Below, piece after piece: positions 1 through 8,251 of a DNA stretch of 64,000 nucleotides. Within the stretch, counting starts at the first letter, position 1. Each line of letters opens with the position of its first letter. The DNA lies in assembly GCA_041659525.1 (NCBI GenBank), contig JBAZYC010000001.1, positions 620,001-684,000 of the forward strand, written 5' to 3'. The position numbers and the translations under genes were made by a program. This stretch comes from JAAZKV01 sp041659525. Its GTDB lineage: Archaea > Iainarchaeota > Iainarchaeia > Iainarchaeales > JAAZKV01. The notes beneath the pieces were generated by a model. That model did not search any database, was not told the DNA's origin, and saw only the letters and a program-made list of their open reading frames with translations.

Positions 1-999
1 TCCAGGAGCAAAAGTACTTTCAAATCCAGGTATTAGTAACATTGGTATCCCATTTTCTAAAATATCTCCTTCTATTGGTTCAAGTGCTTTTTTTCCATAT
101 TTTTGAATTCTCTCTGTTAGCATTTTGTTAAAAATATCACTTTGGAATGCGTGTGAGAACAAGTATTGTACTTTTGTAGGAAGAGTTCTAAATGCTCCTG
201 CATAATCCTCTGGGTTTCTCACTAAGTGATTTAACATTGCTTTTTCGGGTCTTGCTTCAAAAGGAAATTCTCGCAAAGCTTGCCGAACATCTCTTGTTTT
301 TGCAAAATTTATTCGAGCTTGTTTAATATCTTCTTTTTCATCTTCGTAAGTGTCAGTGAGGTAAAGTATTATTGCTTCTTCAAATTTGTCTTCAAGCATT
401 AGTTTTCCTACCCGGTGAGTTATTTGTCTTTTTCCGCCAAATCTTTGCATTCCAAAAAAGTTTGGTAGTCCTTTTTTTGCTTGTGTTATAAATTCTTCAA
501 CAATTTTTTTTATTTCTTCTTCGCTAACAGAAATATCTCTTATTGTAATTACAAATTTGTTTCCTTTTAGTTCTCCTAGTTCTACTTTATTAGCACTCCA
601 TCGGGGGTTTCTTATTTCTAGTCCTTTTACTCCAAATCTTTTAACTCTTTCTGGGTCAGGCATGTAAAGACTTATTCTTTGACAGGTAATTGCTCTTTTA
701 TCTTTTAATCCAGCGTAACCTATTCTTTGTTTGCTTAAGTTTAATCCTCGTGCAAGTAATGCAAGAGCTGCACTTGTATCAGTATTAATTTTTTCTAAAT
801 TTACTAGTAAGTGTTCTTCCTCTCCACGTTCTGGCACAACCATTTCTTTTTGTTCTCCTCGTTCTTGCCAAGTTTTAGTAAATCTTTCAACAGTACAAAC
901 CTCCCCATCAGTAAGTACTTCTTCTACTACAAAATCAGAGTATCTTTGTTTTACTCTTCCTTTGAGTGCTGGAGTAGTGGTAATAAATGCGCTTTCCAT
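1..999 (-). CDS. truD: tRNA pseudouridine(13) synthase TruD, 3' end outside window
   Basis: I translated this open frame from ATG at 999 leftward to the window edge (333 codons, no stop). It carries the TruD signature GLKDKRAITCQR, whose Asp is the catalytic residue of the family, and the second signature NFFGMQRFGG. TruD/Pus7 enzymes convert U13 of tRNA to pseudouridine. The N-terminus starts MESAFITTTPALKG. The gene lies 92 bases downstream of the aRF1 stop on the same strand, so the two may be co-transcribed. The C-terminal part is missing only because the window ends. Function is firm from the motifs. Confidence 0.93.
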   Translation of the reverse strand, partial: MESAFITTTPALKGRVKQRYSDFVVEEVLTDGEVCTVERFTKTWQERGEQKEMVVPERGEEEHLLVNLEKINTDTSAALALLARGLNLSKQRIGYAGLKDKRAITCQRISLYMPDPERVKRFGVKGLEIRNPRWSANKVELGELKGNKFVITIRDISVSEEEIKKIVEEFITQAKKGLPNFFGMQRFGGKRQITHRVGKLMLEDKFEEAIILYLTDTYEDEKEDIKQARINFAKTRDVRQALREFPFEARPEKAMLNHLVRNPEDYAGAFRTLPTKVQYLFSHAFQSDIFNKMLTERIQKYGKKALEPIEGDILENGIPMLLIPGFESTFAPG

Positions 1000-1083
1000 A
1001 GTAAATCAATTTTTTTATTTTTTTTAAATTTTAGTTAGTTCAAGTTATTTTAGTTTTTTTTATCTTTGGTTAACTCTTGCCTG

Positions 1084-1101
1084 TAAGCTCATCAGAGCTT
1101 A
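1084..1101 (-). terminator. Hairpin whose loop holds the aRF1 stop codon
   Basis: TAAGCTC and GAGCTTA pair perfectly (7 bp). The four-base loop reads TGAT on the minus strand and contains the aRF1 TGA stop. No strong T-run follows, so it may be an mRNA 3' structure rather than a simple terminator. Confidence 0.5.
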
Positions 1102-2348
1102 TATCTCACAAGGGCAGCGATTCCCCCGAATCCTTCATAGAATTGTTTTCCTTCGTTTGTTTCTGTGCTGATTACTCGAACAGCTGAACCGTTTTCTTTT
1201 GCTTTGTCAACCATGTAATCAAGGTAACTAATTTCTTCCAGAGTTTCTACTCTTGATTGGCACTTTGTGCATCTCATTTCTGATTCTTTAAAATTCTCTG
1301 GTTCTTTTACTACCTCTATTTCTTCTACTTGGCAGTGTTCGCAGAATTTTCTAAAAACTATCCATGGAATTTCTTCAGAAATAATTAAAGTAGATACTCT
1401 TTTTTCTTCAGTTGCTTTTTCTACTTCTGCTTGTCCGTAAATTGCAAGTCCATCTCTTGCAACCTCTCCTAAGAATTTGTCAAGGATTTGTCTTTCTTTT
1501 ATTAGTTCAGAATCTTTTAAAAGATCTTGACTTTTGTGTACTAGTTCTCTTACTCCTCCTTCATCAGTGTAAGCAGTATCAATTACTCCTATAACTTTTT
1601 TTTCAAGTTCGTGGTGGAGAACTTTTTTGTCCATGAAATAATTTTTTGTCATTCCTGGTCCGCCGATTAGTACTCCTTTTACTCTTAGTACGTGTGGTTC
1701 AAAGTAACTGTTGAATTTGTCAGCTGCTTTTTTAAAAAAATCTTGCATTGCTTCTTCTCTTAGTCTTTCAAATCTTTGAGAGGATTGTCCCCCAGCTCTG
1801 CTTTTTCCAGGAACCATTGAAGTGAAGTGCCCTAGTATTTCGTATTTTTTTCCAACTAGTTGTGCTACTGTTGCTTCGTTTTTATCAATAGTCATTATTG
1901 CGTAAAAGTCATTTGGAGCCATCATTTCTTTTAAGTGATCTAAGTGGAAACTTGAGTCACACCAATACATCTTTACTTTTAGTGGTCTAACAGGAGTAAC
2001 AGTGAATAATCTAATATCGCTTCTTCCTTCTGTTTCGCTTATGTTTCCAGCGAATACTACTAATCCGTTTGTTGGGAGTTTGAAGTTAATGTTTTTTAAG
2101 AATCCAATTATTTTTCTTAGTGCTCCTTGAACGTTTTTTCGTGTACTTGGGCTCTTTATATTGCTACTTTGGTTGATTTCTTCCGATAATTGGTTCATTA
2201 CAGTGCTTCTATCAGTTCCTGGCGGGATGTATTGAGTAATTAGCTCTGTGTGTCTACCCTTTAGAGAGTCAAGCATCTTTAGTTTTTTCTTAAATACTGC
2301 CAAATCTGCTTCTGATACTTCTTCTAAAGTTTGTTTTCCAGCTGCCAT
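1092..2348 (-). CDS. prf1: Peptide chain release factor aRF1
   Basis: Archaeal class-I release factor that reads all three stop codons and triggers peptidyl-tRNA hydrolysis. The 418 residues show the full eRF1 set: NIKS at about 63-66 (stop-codon recognition), YWCDSSF at about 128-134 (the YxCxxxF motif), GGQ at 186-188 (peptidyl-transferase centre) and a C-terminal pair of CxxC motifs (CEHC, CTKC) forming a zinc ribbon. Length is normal for the family. The start has a GTGA element four bases upstream and a TTTAAATA box around 2390-2401. The stop codon sits in a perfect hairpin loop (1084-1101). truD follows on the same strand. Confidence 0.97.
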   Translation of the reverse strand: MAAGKQTLEEVSEADLAVFKKKLKMLDSLKGRHTELITQYIPPGTDRSTVMNQLSEEINQSSNIKSPSTRKNVQGALRKIIGFLKNINFKLPTNGLVVFAGNISETEGRSDIRLFTVTPVRPLKVKMYWCDSSFHLDHLKEMMAPNDFYAIMTIDKNEATVAQLVGKKYEILGHFTSMVPGKSRAGGQSSQRFERLREEAMQDFFKKAADKFNSYFEPHVLRVKGVLIGGPGMTKNYFMDKKVLHHELEKKVIGVIDTAYTDEGGVRELVHKSQDLLKDSELIKERQILDKFLGEVARDGLAIYGQAEVEKATEEKRVSTLIISEEIPWIVFRKFCEHCQVEEIEVVKEPENFKESEMRCTKCQSRVETLEEISYLDYMVDKAKENGSAVRVISTETNEGKQFYEGFGGIAALVRYKL

Positions 2349-2389
2349 AAAATCACGTATTTGTGCTTGCGGTTTAATCCATAAGGTTA

Positions 2390-2400
2390 GTTATTTAAAC
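2390..2400 (-). promoter_or_regulatory. TATA-like box of aRF1
   Basis: On the minus strand the sequence GTTTAAATAAC lies about 45 bases before the aRF1 ATG, leaving room for a short leader with a GTGA ribosome site. It resembles the TTTAAATA boxes in front of several other genes here. Confidence 0.45.
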
Positions 2401-2429
2401 CAGTTAAATTATATATTTTCGGGTTAGTT

Positions 2430-2547
2430 AGCTTATAAAAGCTATTGATGCGCCTTATTAAGGCATTGCAAATAAATTTGCGATGCGTTATAAAAGCCAT
2501 TTGGCTTTTATTTAGTGCGCGAAAGACCTTGCCTTATTGCATAAGGC
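2430..2547. repeat. Run of five consecutive palindromes upstream of the UMP kinase gene
   Basis: Five hairpin-forming palindromes lie end to end in the 217-base gap between divergent aRF1 and UMP kinase genes: AGCTTATAAAAGCT (2430-2443), GCCTTATTAAGGC (2452-2464), an 11-bp stem with AA loop at 2463-2486 (one G-U), a perfect 10-bp stem with TT loop at 2490-2511, and GCCTTATTGCATAAGGC (2531-2547). No long open frame is present. They could fold as leader RNA of the downstream gene or be a small repetitive element. Confidence 0.6.
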
Positions 2548-2565
2548 AGAGATCAGGGTGGAAAT

Positions 2566-3444
2566 ATGTTTGATTTATTTGAAAAATGGGACGGTACTCC
2601 TAAGACTGAAGGCTCTTCTTCTTCGCAAAATAGTTCTTCAAATTCTTCATCTTCTTCAAATTATTCTTCAAACCCCTCTTCATCTTCAACTGATTCTTAT
2701 TCTCAAAACACAAATGCTAATTTTTCTTCAAAAAAGATTTTTGTTTTAAGTGTAGGTGGAAGCGTTTTTTTTAATGAAAAACTTCGTGCTCCTGAGATTG
2801 CAAAGTTTTGTCAGTGTATTAATGAATTAGTTAATGAAGGATTTTCTTTTGTTTTAGTTGTAGGTGGAGGAAGAGTAGCTCGAGTTTACCAAGCTGGAGC
2901 AAAGGCCCTAGGAGCAAATAATTTTGAACTTGATGAAGTAGGAATTGCTCTTACAAGAGCCAATGCATTATTTTTTACTCATGGAATTTCTACTGCTTGG
3001 AAAACTGTTTTATCAGAACCAAAGGAAGCTGAAACAGTTTTGCTTTTAGGAAAAACTCCTATTTTTGGTGGAACCACTCCTGGTCAAACCACTGATGCGG
3101 TTGCTGCAATAATTGCAGAACTAATGAATGCGGATTTTATTAATTTGAGTAACGTGGATGGAATTTATTCAGCAGATCCAGCTAAAGAAGATAGAGCTAA
3201 ATTGTTTAAGGAACTCTCTCACGTAAAAATGATTTCGCTTCTAAAAGCTCAGGCTTCAAAACCAGGGGCTCACATTTTTGTTGATCCTCACGCAGCAAGT
3301 ATTCTAAACAGAAGCAGAATAAGAGGATTTTTCATTAATGGAACTGATTTAGATAATTTCAGAAACTTAGTTCACGGAATGGAGTTTAAAGGAACTATTG
3401 TTCAAACAATTTCTGAAGACGAAGTAATGCCAGAAGAATCTTAG
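2566..3444 (+). CDS. pyrH: Archaeal-type UMP kinase with a Ser/Asn-rich N-terminal extension
   Basis: Amino-acid-kinase-fold enzyme that phosphorylates UMP to UDP. The catalytic domain begins near residue 57 (KIFVLSVGGSVF, the glycine-rich phosphate loop), followed by LVVGGGRVAR, LLGKTPIFGGTTPGQTTDAVAA (nucleotide/UMP region) and NLSNVDGIYSADP, all typical of archaeal PyrH. The family is normally about 225 residues; this one has 292 because of a low-complexity leader, residues 15-55, made almost only of Ser, Asn, Thr and Gln. A GGTGG site lies four bases before the ATG, so the extension is probably translated. An internal start near the domain is the alternative. The stop TAG sits between AATCT and AGATT (3437-3449). 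Confidence 0.9.
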   Translation: MFDLFEKWDGTPKTEGSSSSQNSSSNSSSSSNYSSNPSSSSTDSYSQNTNANFSSKKIFVLSVGGSVFFNEKLRAPEIAKFCQCINELVNEGFSFVLVVGGGRVARVYQAGAKALGANNFELDEVGIALTRANALFFTHGISTAWKTVLSEPKEAETVLLLGKTPIFGGTTPGQTTDAVAAIIAELMNADFINLSNVDGIYSADPAKEDRAKLFKELSHVKMISLLKAQASKPGAHIFVDPHAASILNRSRIRGFFINGTDLDNFRNLVHGMEFKGTIVQTISEDEVMPEES

Positions 3445-3475
3445 AGATTAGATTAAATTTTATAAGTTTCTTTTT

Positions 3476-4231
3476 TTATTTTGGATTTACTTTTTTCTTT
3501 AATTTATACTGAAAGTTATTTCTACTCCAAAACCAAAGAGGGGAATGCATTTGAATTGGGGTTATTCCACTCCCTTCTAGTGCAAGTCTCCATCTGGATG
3601 AAATTTCTTCTTTAGTTAAATTCTTAGTTTCATTTTTATTAATTACTCCTAAAATAATGGAGCATTGAGTTACATGTGTATCGGGTGCGATTTCAATAAA
3701 ATTAGAGTTAATTAGTTTTGCCCCTCCATATTCTTGGATTATAAATGACCAATAATTAAATATTTTTGGTCCAGATAAGTAAGGAAATCCTTTTTTGTGT
3801 TTTACTTGTACAATATTTTTTAATTCCAAAAAATCATTATGGGACTTATTGATTAGTTCTTCAATTGAACCAAAGTTTGAGTTAATGGTTTGACAAATAG
3901 TTTTCCAAGTAGCAGTGTGTTTATTTGGTTGAAGAGCTAATTTGTGTTTTAATAGACTTTTACTTAATTTTTCATTAGTTTCTTTAGAAACTTTTTCTAA
4001 ATTAAAAACCCATTTTGTTTCTTTATCTTCAAAAGTCTTTTTAGCAGCTTCCCACATTTTGTAACTATCTCTTTGATAATTAAGTGCCATTGGCAGAGTA
4101 AAATAAATTAATCTTTCTTTTGAGTTCATATTTAAGGGGTGCATTTCTTCAGGCATTTTAGTCTGTCCGAGTTGTCCCGATTTATATGCTGTTAGCAATT
4201 CTTCGCATTTTTGAACTAATTTAGTATTCAT
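3476..4231 (-). CDS. HhH-GPD superfamily DNA glycosylase, AGOG-like
   Basis: Probable base-excision repair N-glycosylase/lyase. I recognise the AGOG (archaeal 8-oxoguanine glycosylase) pattern: SKERLIYFTLPMALNYQRD near residues 37-55, GPKIFNYW at 154-161 with the candidate catalytic Lys156, IAPDTHV at 181-187 with the candidate catalytic Asp184, and SGITPIQMHSPLWF near the C-terminus. The length of 251 fits the family. Its ATG overlaps the end of the upstream deoxyribosyltransferase-like gene by four bases, so they are translationally coupled. Identity is by recalled pattern, not by search; substrate specificity is not known. Confidence 0.7.
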   Translation of the reverse strand: MNTKLVQKCEELLTAYKSGQLGQTKMPEEMHPLNMNSKERLIYFTLPMALNYQRDSYKMWEAAKKTFEDKETKWVFNLEKVSKETNEKLSKSLLKHKLALQPNKHTATWKTICQTINSNFGSIEELINKSHNDFLELKNIVQVKHKKGFPYLSGPKIFNYWSFIIQEYGGAKLINSNFIEIAPDTHVTQCSIILGVINKNETKNLTKEEISSRWRLALEGSGITPIQMHSPLWFWSRNNFQYKLKKKVNPK

Positions 4232-4632
4232 CTAATCAGCTCTAATTTTCCATTTAAACAAATTGGTTTCATTGCAACTATTTCGCTTGTATAAGACAAT
4301 TCAGGAATATCATTTAGTAAAAATATTTTTTTCTTTAAAATAAAAGCAAATCCTATTTCTAAAAAAGAATTTCCTCCAACATAGTTTTTTACTCCTTTTT
4401 TCTCTTCATTAACAACAAGAATTGCATCAGAGTTTTTTATTAAATTATAATGCACAGTGATAGCATCATTTGCTAGTTTTACTTTAATTGCCTCTTCTTT
4501 GTCCCAAGTAGTATAATTAGCAGTTTTGTCAAAGAGAGGAAGATTTACTTTGTGGCCAAGTTTTTTTAATCTCTTAGAAATTTCTTGCATTTTTGAAAAA
4601 CTAGTCATGCTTCCGCAAAGAGTGATTTTCAT
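4228..4632 (-). CDS. Nucleoside 2-deoxyribosyltransferase-like protein
   Basis: 134 residues with a Rossmann-like start MKITLCGSMTSF and the segment NYVGGNSFLEIGFAFILKKK, in which the Glu-containing GNSFLEIGFA element is typical of the 2-deoxyribosyltransferase/YtoQ-like superfamily that cleaves or transfers N-glycosidic bonds of deoxynucleosides. SDAILVVNEEK precedes it. The start lies eight bases after the dph2 stop, and the end overlaps the glycosylase start by ATGA, so dph2, this gene and the glycosylase form one minus-strand operon. Whether it acts in nucleotide salvage, pool cleaning or repair is open. Confidence 0.75.
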   Translation of the reverse strand: MKITLCGSMTSFSKMQEISKRLKKLGHKVNLPLFDKTANYTTWDKEEAIKVKLANDAITVHYNLIKNSDAILVVNEEKKGVKNYVGGNSFLEIGFAFILKKKIFLLNDIPELSYTSEIVAMKPICLNGKLELIR

Positions 4633-4640
4633 TTTCTCGC

Positions 4641-5627
4641 CTAGTAAACTACTTTTAGCTCGTAATTTTCGTATTTTTTCTTTCCAAGTAAGTAATCCAC
4701 TTCGTAGTAATTTATTATTGGTTTTTTGTAACTTAGGTGGTCATCAATACTAATTCTTGGGCAAGCAGTGTTAATGAAAGCCTCAGCAGTTGTTCCTAAG
4801 AGTGCTGTGTCTGAAATAAAATCCATTGTATAAATTCTTGCAATTTTTCCTTTTTTCTCAAGTTCTTTTTTAACATTATTCGCTTCAGTGATTCTATTTT
4901 GTCCTTCTTTAGTTGAAACTAGTATTGCAAAGTTCTTTGCTTGTTTTGCTCTTTCAATTAAAAGTATTCTTTGTTTTACAAATCTGTCTTTTTCTTCTTC
5001 AAGCGTTTTGATTTCAAGACTAATTGGGTTAGCAATAATAACCTTTTTTTGAGCAGAGAAATGTATTCCTAATGGGTGAAATAATCCGTCTCCAAAGTAA
5101 ATAATTGTATTTGGTTTTATTTGTGCGCTTGAATAGTTGCATCCGAGTACCTGTCCGTCTTCCACTCTTTTTCCTTTTCCAATTATTGTCTTTACTCCGC
5201 TTTTTTCAAATTCTTTTTTAAGAATTGGCAAGTATTGCAAAAATTGAGCAGTAGTAGTTATTCCTACCTCTTTTATTTTTTCATCTTTTAGCATATCTAT
5301 TAGAATTTTAGAAATCTTTTCCACTCGATCTCCTAGTTCGTATTTTAGGGGTGCATAAACTATTGGCAGAGAATTTTTTTCAACAAATTTTGTGTGTCCA
5401 AAGTGTAAGATTGCTTCGCACTCCATTCTCTTTGCTTCGGTTTGTTTTAAGTCACAAGCTCCGTAGCAAGGATCCATTGAAGTTATTACTTCGAATCCTT
5501 TTTCTTCAAGTTGGGTAATAATATTCTCTATATTTGTCTTTAGTCCTTCAGGAATTTGAACAAAAACCCTCTTTGCTTTAGTTTTCTTTAGGTCCTTAAT
5601 TGCTTGTGAGAGATCTATTTGGAGCAT
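4641..5627 (-). CDS. dph2: 2-(3-amino-3-carboxypropyl)histidine synthase (diphthamide step 1)
   Basis: Archaeal Dph2 uses a [4Fe-4S] cluster and S-adenosylmethionine to attach an aminocarboxypropyl group to a histidine of elongation factor 2. The 328 residues begin with the typical KRVFVQIPEGLK segment. The three cluster cysteines lie in DPCYGACD (near residue 55), LGCNYSS (middle) and NTACPRISIDD (late). PLKYELGD and YFGDGLFHPLG are also family hallmarks. The gene is upstream of the deoxyribosyltransferase-like gene with eight bases between them. aEF2 itself is not in the window. Confidence 0.95.
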   Translation of the reverse strand: MLQIDLSQAIKDLKKTKAKRVFVQIPEGLKTNIENIITQLEEKGFEVITSMDPCYGACDLKQTEAKRMECEAILHFGHTKFVEKNSLPIVYAPLKYELGDRVEKISKILIDMLKDEKIKEVGITTTAQFLQYLPILKKEFEKSGVKTIIGKGKRVEDGQVLGCNYSSAQIKPNTIIYFGDGLFHPLGIHFSAQKKVIIANPISLEIKTLEEEKDRFVKQRILLIERAKQAKNFAILVSTKEGQNRITEANNVKKELEKKGKIARIYTMDFISDTALLGTTAEAFINTACPRISIDDHLSYKKPIINYYEVDYLLGKKKYENYELKVVY

Positions 5628-5678
5628 AATTTAATTAGATTTAGAAAGTATTAAAGGGGTTTTGATGGTAGGCTTTCT

Positions 5679-5707
5679 CTGTTTTAGAAAATCTATTTTC
5701 TAAACAG
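5679..5707 (-). terminator. ppsA: 13-bp hairpin with the ppsA stop codon at its apex
   Basis: The strands CTGTTTAGAAAAT and ATTTTCTAAAACAG pair over 13 bp with one bulged A and a two-base apex. The TAG stop (5693-5695) forms the apex. No U-run follows on the minus strand, so this may be a 3' mRNA structure. Confidence 0.55.
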
Positions 5708-8098
5708 CTCTAATATTTTCTTTTTCTCTTCAATTATTACAGTATTTCTTATTTCTTCTACTGCATCAATGTTTGCTGATACTGAGTCTATTCCGTACCA
5801 AATTAGTTTCTTTACCATATCAGGGTTTGAAGCAGCTTGTCCACAAATACTTGTTACAACACCAGCGGGTTTACATTTCTTTATTACATATTCTAATTGT
5901 CTTAGGATTGCTGGGTGGAGTTCTGAAAAGTTCTTTTGAACTCTTTCATTATTTCTATCCATTCCAAGTGTTAATTGAGTTAAATCGTTTGTTCCAAATG
6001 AAACGAATTTGATATGTGGGATTAGTTCATCAATTATCCATACTGCTGCGGGAGTTTCAACCATTACCCCGAAATCAATTTCTTTTGGTAATCCTATTTC
6101 TTTAGCAACTAATTTTGCTCCAATTACTTCGTCTACGCTTACAACAAACGGAATCATTATTCCTACGTTTTTGATTCCTTCTTCGTATAATTCTTTTATT
6201 GCAATTAGTTGAGCTTTTAGCATTCTTGGTTCATCAAGGTCTCTTCTTATTCCATGCCAGCCAATCATTGGGTTTTCTTCTTTTGGTTCTTTGTCTCCGC
6301 CGATTAGTTCTTTGTATTCATCGCTTCTAGCATCAAATGTTCTAAACCAAACGGGACCAGTGAATTTTTCTGCAACTACTTTTATTCCTTTTTTAACAGT
6401 GTCTTTTAATTCAGTATCTTTGTTTTGTCTAATAAATTCTGCTGGGTGCATTCCTGAGTTTGTAATCATGTGTTCTGCTCTTAGTAATCCTACTCCATCT
6501 GCTTTTGTTGCAGCAGCACTTTCTGCAGCATCAGGGAGAGCAACGTTTACTTTTACTTTTATTGTCAAGTCTCTTAGTAGTTCAACTAAATCTTTTTCTT
6601 CTTCCGCTTTTTGTTCTCTTGACATTTCTTTGTATTTTATTCCGCCAAATTCTTTTTCAATTGTAACAATTTTTTTTACGATGGTTGGTTTTCCTTCGTT
6701 TTTACTTATTTCCGCGTTGAGGCTTTCCTCTATTTCATCTATTTCGTTTTCATCAAATACTTTTGTTTCTTTTTTTTCGTGTTTGATACTAATTTTTCCA
6801 GCGTAAACTTTTCCACTAAATCCATCTATTGTTACTTCCATTCCATCTGTAAGTATTTCTGTTGCATTAGAAGTTCCTACAACGCAAGGTATTCCTAGTT
6901 CTCTACTTACTATTGCTGCGTGGCAAGTTCTTCCTCCTTCGTTTGTAATTATTCCTGTTGCTTTTTTCATTACAGGTACCCATGATGGTGAAGTCATTTT
7001 TGTAACTAAAATATCTCCAGTTTTTACTTTTTCGATGTCATCTAGTTCTGGAACAACTTTAACTATTCCGCTTACTACACCAGGTGCAGCAGCAAGTCCT
7101 TCAATAATTGGTTTAATATTAGTAACAATTTCTTCTCCTGCTCCTTTGTTGTTTAGAGTAGTAATTGGTCTTGCTTGGACAATAAATAAAGTATTGTCTT
7201 GCATTGCCCATTCAATATCCATTGGTTTTTGGTAGTGTTCTTCGATTCTCATTCCTATTTGTGCAAGTTCAATTATTTTGTCATCGCTTAGTTTTTGCAC
7301 ATCTGCTTTTCCTTTTCCTAAATTTACTCTTACATTTTCTTTTCCATCTTTTATTAGCATCCATTCTTGTTTGTTAATTTTTTTCTGTGCAAGAGTCATT
7401 GTCTTTTTGTCAATTACATAATTATCAGGAGTGATACTTCCGCTTACTACTGTTTCTCCTAGTCCAAATCCTGATTCGATAATTATTTTGTCGCGGTCCC
7501 CAGTAGGATCTGCTGTAAACATTATTCCGCTTACTTCGCTTTCAACCATTTTTTGTACTACTGCACATAGTCCAACTTTTTCTGTTCCAAATCCTTGTTT
7601 TTTTCTATAATAAACGGCTCTAGCAGTAAATAAAGATGCCCAGCATTTTTGTGTTGCTCGTACAACATCTGCTTCTCCTTGGATATTCAAATAAGTTTCT
7701 TGTTGTCCAGCGAATGATGCTTCTGGTAGGTCTTCTGCTGTTGCGCTTGATCTTACTGCAACGAGTGCATCTTTTCCTTGGCTTAGTAATTTGTAATTAT
7801 TAATAATCTCTGCTTTGATGGTAGCAGGCATTCTTGATATTTCAATTAGTTGTCTAATATTTGCAGTAACTGTTTCAAGTTGGTTAGTATTCTCTACATC
7901 AATTGCATCTATTGCAGCAACTATTCTTGCTTTGATTTTTGTTTCTTCAAGGAACTTAAAGTAGGCTCCGCTTGTAACAACAAAACCAGTGGGTACAGGG
8001 AAATTATTATTTTCCATCTCTCCTAGAGATGCTCCTTTTCCACCAACCTCTGCAACGTTTTGCATGTTGATTTCTCTAAACCAAAGAATGTTCTTCAT
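5693..8098 (-). CDS. ppsA: Phosphoenolpyruvate synthase
   Basis: Converts pyruvate and ATP to PEP, AMP and phosphate, the entry to gluconeogenesis. The 801 residues are full length. Order of domains: N-terminal ATP-grasp domain (ENIL...VGGKGASLGEM at 18-28, VRSSATAEDLPEASFAGQQ at 115-133), central swivelling domain with the phospho-accepting His393 in GGRTCHAAIVSRELG, and C-terminal PEP/pyruvate barrel ending with SICGQAASNPDMV, which contains the catalytic Cys. A weakly conserved linker rich in Glu and Lys lies around residues 450-500. The stop codon sits at the apex of a long hairpin. No other glycolytic genes are nearby. Confidence 0.96.
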   Translation of the reverse strand: MKNILWFREINMQNVAEVGGKGASLGEMENNNFPVPTGFVVTSGAYFKFLEETKIKARIVAAIDAIDVENTNQLETVTANIRQLIEISRMPATIKAEIINNYKLLSQGKDALVAVRSSATAEDLPEASFAGQQETYLNIQGEADVVRATQKCWASLFTARAVYYRKKQGFGTEKVGLCAVVQKMVESEVSGIMFTADPTGDRDKIIIESGFGLGETVVSGSITPDNYVIDKKTMTLAQKKINKQEWMLIKDGKENVRVNLGKGKADVQKLSDDKIIELAQIGMRIEEHYQKPMDIEWAMQDNTLFIVQARPITTLNNKGAGEEIVTNIKPIIEGLAAAPGVVSGIVKVVPELDDIEKVKTGDILVTKMTSPSWVPVMKKATGIITNEGGRTCHAAIVSRELGIPCVVGTSNATEILTDGMEVTIDGFSGKVYAGKISIKHEKKETKVFDENEIDEIEESLNAEISKNEGKPTIVKKIVTIEKEFGGIKYKEMSREQKAEEEKDLVELLRDLTIKVKVNVALPDAAESAAATKADGVGLLRAEHMITNSGMHPAEFIRQNKDTELKDTVKKGIKVVAEKFTGPVWFRTFDARSDEYKELIGGDKEPKEENPMIGWHGIRRDLDEPRMLKAQLIAIKELYEEGIKNVGIMIPFVVSVDEVIGAKLVAKEIGLPKEIDFGVMVETPAAVWIIDELIPHIKFVSFGTNDLTQLTLGMDRNNERVQKNFSELHPAILRQLEYVIKKCKPAGVVTSICGQAASNPDMVKKLIWYGIDSVSANIDAVEEIRNTVIIEEKKKILELFRK

Positions 8099-8200
8099 GT
8101 TGCAATTAAGAAGGATTTTGAGTTTAAAAATCTAACTTCGGAGTTTTTTAGCTAGTTAAAAAAAGAGTTTTTAGAAAAAAAGTTTATTTTTTTTATTAAA

Positions 8201-8240
8201 TTAAAAAAAGATTTTTGAATGAGTGTTTTATCACCCATTC
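8201..8240 (-). terminator. Terminator after L10e
   Basis: On the minus strand GAATGGGTG pairs with CACTCATTC (9 bp, one G-U; positions 8217-8240) around an ATAAAA loop, followed by a T-rich stretch (AAAAATCTTTTTTTAA). It lies just after the L10e stop, whose TAA itself lies between AAGAA and TTCTT (8247-8260). Confidence 0.7.
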
Positions 8241-8251
8241 GAAAATAAGAA

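Noticed and set aside
1084..1101. C/D-box small RNA, because TGATGA occurs at the aRF1 end
   Set aside because: No CTGA D box or C'/D' pair at suitable distance; the motif is explained by the stop codon within a hairpin.
6291..6806. 171-codon plus-strand open frame
   Set aside because: Lies antisense inside ppsA, whose motifs are complete; composition is Ser/Ile/Phe-rich as expected from the complement of an AT-rich gene.
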